Assembly: GCF_030433675.1 (NCBI RefSeq)
Contig: NZ_JAROCB010000003.1
Location: 434,001 to 498,000, forward strand
From: Leifsonia virtsii
Lineage (GTDB): Bacteria > Actinomycetota > Actinomycetes > Actinomycetales > Microbacteriaceae
Reading direction: 5' to 3'
DNA: 64,000 nucleotides
Below, piece by piece: positions 32,078-41,087 of this stretch. The notes beneath the pieces are model-generated. The model saw only the letters and a list, made by a program, of their open reading frames with translations. It was not told the origin of the DNA and searched no databases. Position 1 is the stretch's first letter. Every line of letters starts with the position of its first letter. The position numbers were made by a program, and so were the translations under genes.

Positions 32078-33238
32078 TCACAGCGTCGGCTCGATCATCG
32101 CGGCGGCCGGCAGGGTGGCTGGGACGGCCTGGGCCTCCGCGGCGGGCGAGGTGGTCCGCTCGGCGGCACGGGTCCCGTCGGCCCAGCGCAGCAGCACGAT
32201 CTCGCTCGTCACCCCCGGCCCGAGCGCGAACAGCAGGCCGATCGTGTCGGGCGGGTGCCCGTCCAGCTGCTCCGCCAGCACGTGGAGCACGGCGGCGGAC
32301 GAGAGGTTGCCGACGTTCGCCAGCGACCGCCAGCTCGCGTCGAGGGCGCCCTCCGGCAGGTCGAGCGCCTGCGAGAACGCCTCCAGCACCTTCGGGCCGC
32401 CGGGATGCGCCGCCCAGGCGCCCACGTCGTCCACGTCGAGTCCGTGCGCGGCGAGGATGCCGCGGGCGTCGTCGGCGAAGTTCCTGTCGATCACGTCCGG
32501 CACGCCGGCGCTCAGCACGATGCGGAAGCCGGTGCCGCCGATGTCCCAGCCGATCACGTCCGCCGTGTCGGGGTAGATGTGGCTGCGCGTGTCGACCACT
32601 TCCGGCCCGGGCAGCCCCAGGGCCTCCGCCCGCGCGTCGCCCACCATGACCACCGCTGCGGCGCCGTCGCCGAAGAGGCCGCTCGCGACGATGTTCGCCA
32701 TCGAGTCGTCCCTCGCCTGCACCGTCAGCGAGCAGAGTTCCACCGAGAGCAGCACGGCTACCTCGTCCGGGTGCCCGGCCAGGTAGTCGTTGACGCGCGC
32801 GATTCCGGCCGCCCCCGCCACACAGCCGAGCCCGAAGCTCGGGAGGCGCTTCACGTCGGGACGGAGTCCCAGCCGGGAGACCAGCTGCGCGTCGATCGAC
32901 GGGGTGGCGATCCCGGTCACAGAGGTGAACAGCAGGAAGTCGACGTCGGCGGGTTGGAGGCCCGCGGACGCGAGCGCAGCCGTCACGGCGCGCTCGGCGA
33001 GCGAGGTGCCCTCCGCGATGAAGTAGTCGTTCGACTCCTGGAACGATGCGAGAGAGCTGTACCGTTCGAGCGGCATCACCAGGCTGCGGGTCTGCACCCC
33101 GGATGAGGCGTGGATGCGGCGCATCACCTGCTGGCGCGCGGGGTCGGACGTGATCATCGCGAGCAGCGCAGCGGTGATCTCCCCTTGGCTGTAGCTCCGG
33201 GCGGGGAGCACCGGCGCCACCGACACGATTCGGCTCAC
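32078..33238 (-). CDS. srsA: Type III polyketide synthase, alkylresorcinol/alkylpyrone type
   Basis: A 386-residue chalcone/stilbene synthase-fold enzyme. The catalytic triad is Cys139 (FGLGCVAGAAG), His278 (WAAHPGGPKVL) and Asn311 (LANVGNLSSA). It would condense a long-chain fatty acyl-CoA with malonyl-CoA to give alkylresorcinols or alkylpyrones. The GTG start at 33238 begins SRIVSVAPVLP, and longer frames upstream are shadows. It is the first gene of a compact three-gene operon in the same order as srsABC. The product is probably a membrane phenolic lipid, by homology rather than proof. Confidence 0.9.
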   Translation of the reverse strand: MSRIVSVAPVLPARSYSQGEITAALLAMITSDPARQQVMRRIHASSGVQTRSLVMPLERYSSLASFQESNDYFIAEGTSLAERAVTAALASAGLQPADVDFLLFTSVTGIATPSIDAQLVSRLGLRPDVKRLPSFGLGCVAGAAGIARVNDYLAGHPDEVAVLLSVELCSLTVQARDDSMANIVASGLFGDGAAAVVMVGDARAEALGLPGPEVVDTRSHIYPDTADVIGWDIGGTGFRIVLSAGVPDVIDRNFADDARGILAAHGLDVDDVGAWAAHPGGPKVLEAFSQALDLPEGALDASWRSLANVGNLSSAAVLHVLAEQLDGHPPDTIGLLFALGPGVTSEIVLLRWADGTRAAERTTSPAAEAQAVPATLPAAAMIEPTL

Positions 33239-33324
33239 ATGCGAAACGTACCACCGGGTTCCGCCACCGCTGCCAGGGGTCGGCGGATACCCAGTGTGGG
33301 CGGCCGTCAGGTTCGACGAGAGTC

Positions 33325-34494
33325 CTAGGCGGACGCCCCGCGCTCCCGCTGCGCCTCGGCCACGACCCGGGTCAGCGGCTCGTGCAACGCCTCGCCGGCC
33401 GCCACTCCCATGACCTCCTCGACGATCGCGGACGCATCCGCCTCGTCGAGCAGCCGCAGCAGCTCGACGCTCTGGGTGTCCTCCGGCACGTCGAACCGCA
33501 GCGCGGCGCCGACGGCGTCGACAAGGGCCACCGGGACACCGCCCACGAACTCCGCGTAGTCCGACGCCGGCCCGATGAAACGGTCGTTGCGCCCGAGCTT
33601 GCGGAGGGGCTCCCGGCCGACGCGGGTGACCTCGTCGACCAGGTACGGGTTGGCGAACCGGCCGAGGATCTTGGCGCGGTAGGCGGCCAGCTCCTCCTCC
33701 GGAAGGCCGTGCTTGGCGCTCAGCGCGGCGGACGTCTCCCGCAGCGCGGCCTCTGCGGCCTCGCGCACCTCCGGGATGCCGATCGCCTCGCTGATCGTCG
33801 TCGCACCGCGCAGGAAGCCCGTGTAGGCGACGGTCGCATGGCCGGTGTTCACCGTGAACAGCTTGCGCTCGATGTACGGGCCGAGCGAGTCGACGAAGTG
33901 GGCGCCCGGGATGGCGGGCTCGCTGCCGCCGAACGGCGACCGGTCGACGACCCACTCGTAGAAGGTCTCGACGGTCACGTCGATGCCGGCGTCCGGTGCC
34001 TGTGCGGGCACGATCCGGTCGACGGCCGTGTTGGCGAAGACCGCCTTCGCGGCCAGCGCCTCGCGGGTCTCGTCGTCGGGGAGCCCGTCCATCAGCTCCG
34101 CGGCGAGCAGGTCGGAGGCGCCGATCGCGTTCTCGCAGGCCATGACCGCGAGCCGCGGAGCGTCGTCCGGCCGTGCGGCGAGACCGCGCGCGATGACCGG
34201 GGCGACGAAGCGCAGGATGCGCGGGCCGACGGCCGTGGTCACCACGTCCGCCGAGGCGATCTCGGCGACCAGCGCCTCCTCGTCCGTCGCGCTGTTGATC
34301 GCGCGGAACCCGGTGACGGTCTTCGTCTCCGACTCCTCGCCGACAAGGTGCACGTCGTACGAGTCGGCGGCGGCCAGTGCATCGATCAGCTCGGCGTTGA
34401 CGTCGGCGAACACGACCTCGTACCCGGCTTCGTGGAGCAGGAGCCCCACGAAGCCGCGGCCGATGTTGCCTGCGCCGAAATGGACGGCCTTCAC
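33325..34494 (-). CDS. mtlD: Mannitol-1-phosphate 5-dehydrogenase
   Basis: A 389-residue NAD-dependent polyol dehydrogenase converting mannitol-1-phosphate to fructose-6-phosphate. The N-terminal dinucleotide motif is [20 protein letters not shown]. Other conserved stretches are [42 protein letters not shown] and a catalytic-domain helix with [26 protein letters not shown]. The GTG start overlaps the EIIA stop by 4 bp, making it the last gene of the mannitol PTS operon. Confidence 0.96.
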   Translation of the reverse strand: MKAVHFGAGNIGRGFVGLLLHEAGYEVVFADVNAELIDALAAADSYDVHLVGEESETKTVTGFRAINSATDEEALVAEIASADVVTTAVGPRILRFVAPVIARGLAARPDDAPRLAVMACENAIGASDLLAAELMDGLPDDETREALAAKAVFANTAVDRIVPAQAPDAGIDVTVETFYEWVVDRSPFGGSEPAIPGAHFVDSLGPYIERKLFTVNTGHATVAYTGFLRGATTISEAIGIPEVREAAEAALRETSAALSAKHGLPEEELAAYRAKILGRFANPYLVDEVTRVGREPLRKLGRNDRFIGPASDYAEFVGGVPVALVDAVGAALRFDVPEDTQSVELLRLLDEADASAIVEEVMGVAAGEALHEPLTRVVAEAQRERGASA

Positions 34495-34931
34495 TCGTTC
34501 ACATCTCCAAGCAGCGCGTAGAGCGCATCGGCGTCGGGGGCGTCGAGCAGCTTCTGCACGTCGTCCTCCTCCGAGAAGAGGATGGCGATCTTGGACAGGA
34601 TCTCGAGGTGCTCGTTGTTCTGCCCGGCGATGCCCACGACGAACCGCACCTCCTCGCCGCCCCAATCGAGCGGCGAGGAGTAGCGGATGAAGGACAGCGC
34701 CGACCGCTTGATCTCGTCCTTGGACTCGTTGGTGCCGTGCGGGATGGCGAGGCCGTTCCCCATGAAGGTGGAGACGGTGTTCTCACGGTCCTGCATCGAG
34801 TCGACGTAGCCCGGCTCGACGGCGCCCGCTGCGACGAGCAGCGCACCCGCCTCCCGGATCGCGTCCTCCCGTGTGGTCGCGGAGCCCGCGGCCACGACGT
34901 TCGCCCGGTCGAGAATCGTGGTGTCGGTCAT
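34491..34931 (-). CDS. PTS mannitol-type EIIA component
   Basis: A 146-residue cytosolic EIIA of the mannitol/fructose class. The phospho-accepting His is in [26 protein letters not shown] at about residue 65. It receives phosphate from HPr and hands it to the IIB domain of the adjacent IICB protein. It has an ATG start within an ATGA overlap with the IICB stop. A stand-alone EIIA, rather than the fused IICBA of E. coli, is usual in Gram-positive bacteria. Confidence 0.95.
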   Translation of the reverse strand: MTDTTILDRANVVAAGSATTREDAIREAGALLVAAGAVEPGYVDSMQDRENTVSTFMGNGLAIPHGTNESKDEIKRSALSFIRYSSPLDWGGEEVRFVVGIAGQNNEHLEILSKIAILFSEEDDVQKLLDAPDADALYALLGDVNE

Positions 34932-36556
34932 TTGCTTGCGTCCTCCGTTGCCTTCTGCTGGCTGGCGACGAGGTCGACGACCTCGTCGTACTTGGGGCTG
35001 TTCATGAAGTTGTCGACCGACACGTGCAGCGAGTTCGGCGACTGGCCCTTCGCGCGGTCGGTCAGTTCGCGCTGCGTGATGACCAGGTCGGCCGTGCCGT
35101 CGAGGTTGCTGATCGCCTGGTTGGTGACCGTGACCCCTTCGACGCCCGCCTTCTTGATCTTGTTGCGCAGCACGGACGCGCCCATCGCGCTCGAACCCAT
35201 TCCAGCGTCGCACGCGAAGACGATGTTCTGAACCAGGCGCTTGGTCGCGTCGCCCTGGGCGTCGCCGGTGTCGTGCTCGCCCTCCTGGACGAGGCCCTCG
35301 AGGACGGAGGACGACTTGCCCTTGTTCGCCTCGGTGGCGGCGACGGCGGCCGACAGGTCGCCGGCATTGCCCGCCGCGAGGTCGCGCTTGCGGCTGGCCC
35401 GCAGGATGATCGACGCGACGATGAAGGAGACGGCGGCGGCCAGCACGACGGAGAGCGTCACGCCCACGAAGCTGTCGGCAGGGGTCTGCAGCAGCACCGC
35501 GATGATCGAGCCGGGGGAGGCCGGCGCACGCAGGCCGGAGTTGAAGGTGACGTTGGTGGCGATGCCGGTCATGCCGCCGAGGATCGCGGCGATGATGATG
35601 GTCGGCTTCATCAGCACGTACGGGAAGTAGATCTCGTGGATGCCGCCGACGAACTGGATCAGGGCGGCACCCGGCGCGCTCGCGCGGGCGATGCCGAGAC
35701 CGAAGATCGAGTAGGCGATCAGGATGCCGAAGCCGGGACCGGGGTTGGCCTCCAGCAGGAACAGGATCGACTTGCCGGTCTGCTGCGCCTGCTCGACGCC
35801 GAGCGGGGTGAGCACGCCGTGGTTGATGGCGTTGTTGAGGAACAGCACCTTGCCGGGCTCGATCAGGATGCTGGCGAACGGGAGCAGGTGCATGGACACC
35901 AGCCAGTTCACCGCGTTGCCGAGCACCGAGCTCAGCCACTCGACGAGCGGCGCGATGCCGAAGAAGGCGCCGATCGAGAGCAGCATGCCGACGATGCCGG
36001 CCGAGAAGTTGTTGACCAGCATCTCGAAGCCGGCCTTGATCTTGCCGTCCCAGATCTGGTCGACCTTCTTCATGATCCAGGCGCTCAGCGGGCCGAGGAT
36101 CATGGCTCCGATGAACATCGGGATGGTAGACCCGACGATGACGCCCATGGTCGCGATGCTGCCGACCACGCCGCCGCGGACGCCGTAGACCATGCGGCCG
36201 CCGGTGTTCGCGATGAGCAGCGGGAGCAGGTACGTGATCATCGGGCCGACGAGGCCGACGTACTGCGAGAAGGTGTGGCCGCTCGGGTCCTGGGCGAGCA
36301 CGGTCGCCGCGCCCTGCCAGCCGATCTTGGCCTGGTCGCCGAAGCCGCCGAGGATCGGGCTGATGGCCCATCCGGTGTTCTGCAGCCAGCCGGTCGCGAT
36401 AAACAGGGCGGTGATGAACCCCCACGCGATGAACGCGGGGATGTTCGGCATCACCATGTTGGAGAGGAAGGTGCCGAAGCGCTGCACGTGGACGCGTGCG
36501 CTGTTCGGCTTCTTCGGGGTGGACGCGTTCGGCGTCGTCGCTGTCGCCGTCGTCAT
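34928..36556 (-). CDS. mtlA: PTS mannitol transporter subunit IICB
   Basis: A 542-residue fused membrane and phosphotransfer protein. The IIC part (residues about 25-370) has the start FGTFLSNMVMPNIPAFIAWGFITALF, LEANPGPGFGILIAYSIFG and GGIHEIYFPYVLMKP, which includes the GGIHE sugar-binding motif. The IIB part (about 440-530) carries the phospho-Cys in IVFACDAGMGSSAMGAS. It imports mannitol and phosphorylates it. ATGA overlaps link it to both neighbours. The linker between domains is Ala/Glu/Lys-rich. Confidence 0.96.
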   Translation of the reverse strand: MTTATATTPNASTPKKPNSARVHVQRFGTFLSNMVMPNIPAFIAWGFITALFIATGWLQNTGWAISPILGGFGDQAKIGWQGAATVLAQDPSGHTFSQYVGLVGPMITYLLPLLIANTGGRMVYGVRGGVVGSIATMGVIVGSTIPMFIGAMILGPLSAWIMKKVDQIWDGKIKAGFEMLVNNFSAGIVGMLLSIGAFFGIAPLVEWLSSVLGNAVNWLVSMHLLPFASILIEPGKVLFLNNAINHGVLTPLGVEQAQQTGKSILFLLEANPGPGFGILIAYSIFGLGIARASAPGAALIQFVGGIHEIYFPYVLMKPTIIIAAILGGMTGIATNVTFNSGLRAPASPGSIIAVLLQTPADSFVGVTLSVVLAAAVSFIVASIILRASRKRDLAAGNAGDLSAAVAATEANKGKSSSVLEGLVQEGEHDTGDAQGDATKRLVQNIVFACDAGMGSSAMGASVLRNKIKKAGVEGVTVTNQAISNLDGTADLVITQRELTDRAKGQSPNSLHVSVDNFMNSPKYDEVVDLVASQQKATEDASK

Positions 36557-38262
36557 TGGGGTGCCTCGTTTCTGTTGTCGGGGGCTGGTGAGGTGAACCG
36601 GTCGGCGGCCGCACGGACCGCCTCACGGGCTTCGGCCGCGCCATCGGCGGCCAGGGCGGTCTCGGCCAGCGAGCGGGCCTGGCCGAGGGTGTAGCGCTTG
36701 AGGGAGAGCCTCACGTCGGCGAGGGCCGCCGGCGACATCGAGAGGGTGGTGGCGCCGAGTCCGGCGAGCACGACCGCGAGCAGCGGGTCTGCCGCCGCCT
36801 CGCCGCAGATGCCCACGGGCTTGCCCTGCGCCGCGCCCGCCGCACCGACCTCGCCGATGAGGCGGAGGACGGCGGGGTGCCACGGGCTCTGGAAGCCGGC
36901 GACCGAACCCAGCAGGCGGTCGGCCGCGAGCGTGTACTGGGTGAGGTCGTTCGTGCCGATGGAGGCGAAGTCGGCCACCCGGAGGACGCGGTCGGCGAGC
37001 AGCGCGGCCGACGGGACCTCGACCATCACGCCGACGGTCTTGAGCCCGTACTCGCGCCCGAGCTCGGTGAAGTAGCGCGTCTCCTCGACCGTGGACACCA
37101 TCGGCGCCATGACCCACAGGTCGGCGTCGGTCTGCGCGTCCGCCTCGGCGAGGGCCGTGAGCTGCTCGCGGAGGATGTCCTCGTTCGCCCGGAGGGAGCG
37201 CAGGCCGCGGAGGCCGAGCGCCGGGTTGTCCTCGTGGGCGTCGTTGAGGAACTCGAGCGGCTTGTCCGCGCCGGCGTCGAGCACGCGCACGACGACCTTC
37301 CTGCCGCCGCCGAACGCGCTGAGCAGCTTGGTGTACTGCTCGCGCTGCTGCTCGACGGTGGGCGCCATCCGCTGGTCGAGGAAGAGGAACTCGGTGCGGA
37401 ACAGGCCGACGCCCTCCGCTCCCGCGGCCACGGCGGCCTCGGCGCCCTCGGCCGAGCCGAGGTTGGCCAGCAGCGGGATCGCGGTGCCGTCGGCGAGGGC
37501 TCCCGGCTCGACGCCGCCCGCGAGCGCGGCCGCGCGCTCCTCGATGCGGCGGAGCGCGTCCGCACGCTCGTCGTCGGTCGGTGCGACGGTGACCGTGCCG
37601 GCCCCGGCGTCCACGATGACCTCGTCGCCGTCGGCGAGCCGGTCGGCGCCTGCCGCGCCGACGACCGCGACGATGGACTTCTCGCGGGCGAGGATCGCCG
37701 TGTGCGAGGTCGGTCCGCCCTCCTTGGTCACGAGACCCAGCACCTTGGTCAGGTCGAGCAGGGCCGTGTCGGCGGGGGCGAGGTCGTGCGCGACCAGCAC
37801 GTACGGGCTGTCGGAGTGGGGGACGCCTGGCGCCGGCTTGCCCTGCAGGGCCGCGACGACCCGCTGCGAGACGTCGTCGAGGTCGCCCGCGCGCTCGCCC
37901 ATGTAGCCGCCGAGGTCCTTGAGCATGTCGCGGAACACCGCGAAGCCCTCGAACACGGCGCGCTCGGCCGTCTTGCCGCCGTCGATCCGCGAGGCGACGT
38001 CGTCGGCGAGGGTGGAGTCCTCCGCCATCATCGACTGAGCCTCGAGCACGTCTGCGGCGGTGCCCTCGACGGTGGAGGCGCGCTCGCGCAGGTCGGCGGC
38101 CACGGCCGCGACGGCCTGCTGCACGCGGGTCTTCTCCTCGTCGGGGGTACGGTTGCTGCGCTCGTCGGCCGGCTCGGGAAGCGGGGCCGACATCCGCAGG
38201 ACAGGCCCGACGGCGATGCCCTGGCCGATGCCGGCGCCGGTGAGGATGCTCGTGTCCGTCAT
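36553..38262 (-). CDS. ptsI: Phosphoenolpyruvate-protein phosphotransferase (Enzyme I)
   Basis: A 569-residue PTS Enzyme I, cytosolic. The active-site His lies in KEGGPTSHTAILAREKSI (about residue 187). The PEP-binding barrel is shown by GVGLFRTEFLFLDQRMAP, VVVRVLDAGADKPLEFL and the C-terminal SIGTNDLTQYTLAADR and GICGEAAADP. It passes phosphate from PEP to HPr, whose gene lies 16 bp upstream on the same strand. Inclusion of the general PTS enzymes in a mannitol operon suggests they are made mainly when mannitol is used. Confidence 0.96.
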   Translation of the reverse strand: MTDTSILTGAGIGQGIAVGPVLRMSAPLPEPADERSNRTPDEEKTRVQQAVAAVAADLRERASTVEGTAADVLEAQSMMAEDSTLADDVASRIDGGKTAERAVFEGFAVFRDMLKDLGGYMGERAGDLDDVSQRVVAALQGKPAPGVPHSDSPYVLVAHDLAPADTALLDLTKVLGLVTKEGGPTSHTAILAREKSIVAVVGAAGADRLADGDEVIVDAGAGTVTVAPTDDERADALRRIEERAAALAGGVEPGALADGTAIPLLANLGSAEGAEAAVAAGAEGVGLFRTEFLFLDQRMAPTVEQQREQYTKLLSAFGGGRKVVVRVLDAGADKPLEFLNDAHEDNPALGLRGLRSLRANEDILREQLTALAEADAQTDADLWVMAPMVSTVEETRYFTELGREYGLKTVGVMVEVPSAALLADRVLRVADFASIGTNDLTQYTLAADRLLGSVAGFQSPWHPAVLRLIGEVGAAGAAQGKPVGICGEAAADPLLAVVLAGLGATTLSMSPAALADVRLSLKRYTLGQARSLAETALAADGAAEAREAVRAAADRFTSPAPDNRNEAPQ

Positions 38263-38278
38263 GATCTCGTCTCCCCGA

Positions 38279-38545
38279 TCACGCGTCGTGGTCCGTGGCG
38301 AGGATCTCGGCGAGGTCGTCGAGCACCGCCTCGCCGTTGTCCGCGTCGGTGGTGAGCACGATCTTGTCGCCGTGGTCGATGCCGAGCGAGATCACGCCGA
38401 GGATGCTGCCGGCGTCGACGGTCTTGCCGCCCTCCTTCGACAGCTGCACCTTCGCGCCGGAGCCGTTGACGGCCTCGACGAAGAGCTTCGCCGGGCGTGC
38501 GTGCAGTCCGTGTGCGGATCCGACGGTGATGATCCGTTCAGCCAT
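38279..38545 (-). CDS. ptsH: PTS phosphocarrier protein HPr
   Basis: An 88-residue HPr. The phospho-His15 lies in AHGLHARPAKLF. Ser46 lies in DAGSILGVISLGIDHGD, the context recognised by HPr kinase in Firmicutes. Actinobacteria usually lack that kinase, so the serine may be unused. A typical ribosome site GAAGGAGAA precedes the ATG. It transfers phosphate from Enzyme I to EIIA and probably to the PRD regulator encoded divergently. Confidence 0.95.
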   Translation of the reverse strand: MAERIITVGSAHGLHARPAKLFVEAVNGSGAKVQLSKEGGKTVDAGSILGVISLGIDHGDKIVLTTDADNGEAVLDDLAEILATDHDA

Positions 38546-38608
38546 GGTGGTGTTCTCCTTCGCTCCGTGTCGGCCGGGTGGCCGCCGCCATCGTGGGGAT
38601 GGCTCTGC

Positions 38609-38917
38609 TCATAGTGTCGTCGCCTTGGCGTCGAGGGCCAGGTCCAGCGCGCGCTCTCCGTCGAGGGCGGCCGGGGAGACGGGAGGGAGCACGACGACGG
38701 CGGTGCCGGTCGCGGCGGCGCGCTCGCGCAGGGACGGGACGGCGGCCTCGAGGTGGGCGCCGACGAGGAGGACGTCGACACCGGCGAGGGACTCCAGCTG
38801 GCTCGCACTGCCCGGCTGGACCTCGATGGCCGCGCCGCGGGCACGGGCGGCACTGCGCAGCTTGACCGCCACGAAGGTGCTGGACGCGCCGGCGCCGCAG
38901 ACGACCATGATCCTCAT
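38609..38917 (-). CDS. PTS lactose/galactitol-type EIIB-like protein
   Basis: A 102-residue small cytosolic protein with the PTS_IIB (lactose/cellobiose/galactitol) fold. The likely phospho-Cys is Cys7 in MRIMVVCGAGASST, at the usual P-loop position. The remainder alternates strands and helices (VDVLLVGAHLEAAVPSL, GTAVVVLPPV). Its matching EIIA and EIIC are not in the window. It is the first gene of the mannitol operon. It could feed phosphate to the PRD regulator or be a relic. ATG at 38917. Confidence 0.8.
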   Translation of the reverse strand: MRIMVVCGAGASSTFVAVKLRSAARARGAAIEVQPGSASQLESLAGVDVLLVGAHLEAAVPSLRERAAATGTAVVVLPPVSPAALDGERALDLALDAKATTL

Positions 38918-39086
38918 CGATCCTTGCCTTTCGAGGTGCTGGGTGGAGCTGATGGAACGACAGCAATGGTGTCTTGCGGGCTCCGCGGGTCTCCAGCAGC
39001 GTTTCTTCCGGGGGTGCGGAAAGATGGCCGGAACGCGCGGCGGTACGGCCGCGGGGTGGTTGACTCGTCGGGAAAGGCGGTTCCGC
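38918..39086. promoter_or_regulatory. Divergent control region of the mannitol locus
   Basis: A 169-bp gap between the EIIB-like gene (minus) and the PRD regulator (plus). It should hold the promoters of both transcripts and the activator's binding site. No perfect palindrome longer than 6 bp was found by eye. An in-frame ATG at 39024 could extend the regulator into it. Confidence 0.4.
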
Positions 39087-40991
39087 GTGGCGCTCTCGGC
39101 GAAGCAGACGAGGATGCTCGACATCCTCGCGCGCCGTGCTGCCTGGGTCACGGCCGCCGAGCTCGCGCACGACATCGGCGTGACGACCCGCAGCATCCGC
39201 AGCTACGCCGCCGCCCTCGGCGAGATCGTCGAGTCCGGGCCGAGCGGCTACCGCGTGAAGCCCGACGCGTATGCGGCCTACCTGGCCGGCGACGGCACCT
39301 CCGAGACGGGGACGGCAGGCTCCCCGCAGGAGCGGTTGGTCTTCCTGGTGCGGCGCCTGCTCGACGAGCCGGAGGGCGTCGACGTCTACGAGACCGCCGA
39401 GAGCCTGTTCGTCTCCGACTCGACCATCGAATCCGACCTGACCAGGATGCGGGGCCTCCTCTCCGGCACGGAGCTCTCGCTCGAGCGCCACGGCGCAGTG
39501 GTGCAGCTCCTCGGGCCGGAGATCGCACGCCGCAAGCTGCTCAGCCGGCTGTTCCGCGACGAGATGCGGCAGAGTGTGGTGGACGTCGCCCGCATCCAGG
39601 AGGCGTTCGGGTCGCAGGGGCTCTCGGAGTTCAAGTCCGACCTGGTCGCGATGCTCGACGCGCGCGGCTTCTTCGTCAACGAGTACGGCATCAACGACGT
39701 GCTGCTGCACATGGCCGTCGCGCTCGACCGGGTGGCGAAGAACCGCGTCCTGCCTGCGGTGGAGGAGCCGGAGACGAGCGAGACCATCCGCTCGCTCGCG
39801 CACGACCTCGGCCGGCTCATCGAACAGCACTTCGGCACGGCACTGGACCCGACCGAGTTGCGCTACCTCGCCATCCTGATGCGCACGCGGGTGATCGCGC
39901 CGGGCGCCGGCCACGACACCGTCGAGGAGTTCGTGAGCCCCGCCGACCTGGAGGTCGTGCGCGGCATCATCGACCGCGCCTCGGCCGAGTACCTGGTCGA
40001 CCTGCACGACGAGAACTTCATCGTCCGGCTCACGCTGCACGTGCAGAACCTGGTCGCCCGCGCGCACGAGAACACCTTCTCGCGCAACCCGCTGACCCGG
40101 TCGATCAAGAGCTCCTACCCGATGATCTACGAGCTCGCCGTCTACATCGCCAGCAGGCTGCAGGCCGCGGAAGGCATCGAGGTGAACGACGACGAGATCG
40201 CGTACATCGCGATGCACGTCGGCGCCTACCTGGAGCAGCAGTCACGCCGCCGGGACGCGGTCACCTGCGCGGTCGTGTGCCCCAACTACTACGACATGCA
40301 CATCCTCCTGCGCGACCGGCTGGAGAGCACGCTCGGCGACGAGCTCGACATCACCAGCGTCATCACGTCCACCGACGCCGACTGGGACGACCTCGACGCC
40401 GACCTCGTGCTCACCACGATCGACCCGCGAGGCAGGCGCGAGAACACGGTCATCGTGCAGCCGTTCCTGACCGAGACGGACGTGGAGCACATCCGCCAGG
40501 CCGCCTCCCGCATCCGCCGCCAGCGGCACAGGGCGCGGATCAAGAGCGAGCTGCTGGAGTACTTCGACGAGCGGCTGTTCCTGCGCAACTTCTACGCCCG
40601 CGACCCGATCACGATGATCCGGGCGCTCGGCGACAGGATGATGGCGGTCGGCGCGATCGACCAGGAGTACGTCGACCAGACGGTCGAGCGCGAGCAGATG
40701 TCGTCCACCGCGTTCACCGACTCCCTCGCCGTGCCGCACGCCATGAGCATGAGCGCTCAGCGCACGGCGATCGCGATCGTCGTCAACGACACGGCGATCG
40801 ATTGGGGGGACGCGCGGGTCAACGTGATCGCGTTCATCGCGTTCTCGGCGGAGGGGCGGTCGTCGTTCCAGACGGTGTTCGACCAGTTCGTCGAGGTGTT
40901 CTCCGACCGCGAGGCCGTGCTCGCCCTGATCCGCCGGGCGGACACCTTCACCGCCTTCATCGACGAGCTCGTCCGCATCATCGACGCCTGA
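39087..40991 (+). CDS. mtlR: PRD-containing transcriptional activator, MtlR-like
   Basis: A 634-residue regulator. GTG 39087 is preferred since GGAAAGG (39071-39077) is well spaced; ATG 39024 is an alternative. Order of domains: helix-turn-helix (residues about 1-60, RAAWVTAAELAHDIGVTTRSIR), second HTH/M-trans region, PRD1 and PRD2 (about 170-400, with HMAVALDRV and IAMHVGAYLE), a IIB-like domain (TCAVVCPNYYDMHILLRDRL) and a IIA-like domain with DSLAVPHAMSMSAQ. PTS proteins phosphorylate the PRDs and the IIA/IIB domains to switch activity. Its place divergent to the mannitol operon makes it the likely activator. Confidence 0.88.
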   Translation: MALSAKQTRMLDILARRAAWVTAAELAHDIGVTTRSIRSYAAALGEIVESGPSGYRVKPDAYAAYLAGDGTSETGTAGSPQERLVFLVRRLLDEPEGVDVYETAESLFVSDSTIESDLTRMRGLLSGTELSLERHGAVVQLLGPEIARRKLLSRLFRDEMRQSVVDVARIQEAFGSQGLSEFKSDLVAMLDARGFFVNEYGINDVLLHMAVALDRVAKNRVLPAVEEPETSETIRSLAHDLGRLIEQHFGTALDPTELRYLAILMRTRVIAPGAGHDTVEEFVSPADLEVVRGIIDRASAEYLVDLHDENFIVRLTLHVQNLVARAHENTFSRNPLTRSIKSSYPMIYELAVYIASRLQAAEGIEVNDDEIAYIAMHVGAYLEQQSRRRDAVTCAVVCPNYYDMHILLRDRLESTLGDELDITSVITSTDADWDDLDADLVLTTIDPRGRRENTVIVQPFLTETDVEHIRQAASRIRRQRHRARIKSELLEYFDERLFLRNFYARDPITMIRALGDRMMAVGAIDQEYVDQTVEREQMSSTAFTDSLAVPHAMSMSAQRTAIAIVVNDTAIDWGDARVNVIAFIAFSAEGRSSFQTVFDQFVEVFSDREAVLALIRRADTFTAFIDELVRIIDA

Positions 40992-41014
40992 CCCGCGCCC
41001 CCAGCCAAACCAAG

Positions 41015-41069
41015 AGCTCCGGAGTTTTTCGAGCGAAATCGACGGATTCGCTCGAAAAACTCCGGAGCT
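41015..41069. terminator. Long perfect hairpin between convergent genes
   Basis: Perfect 23-bp inverted repeat (41015-41037 and 41047-41069; left arm begins AGCTCCGGAGTTTTTCGAGC) with a 9-base loop. It separates the MtlR-like gene from the convergent lipoprotein gene and carries runs of five T on one arm and five A on the other. It is probably a two-way terminator. The flanks CCAAG and CTTGG continue the symmetry. Confidence 0.85.
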
Positions 41070-41087
41070 GATGGCTTGGGGCGTGGG

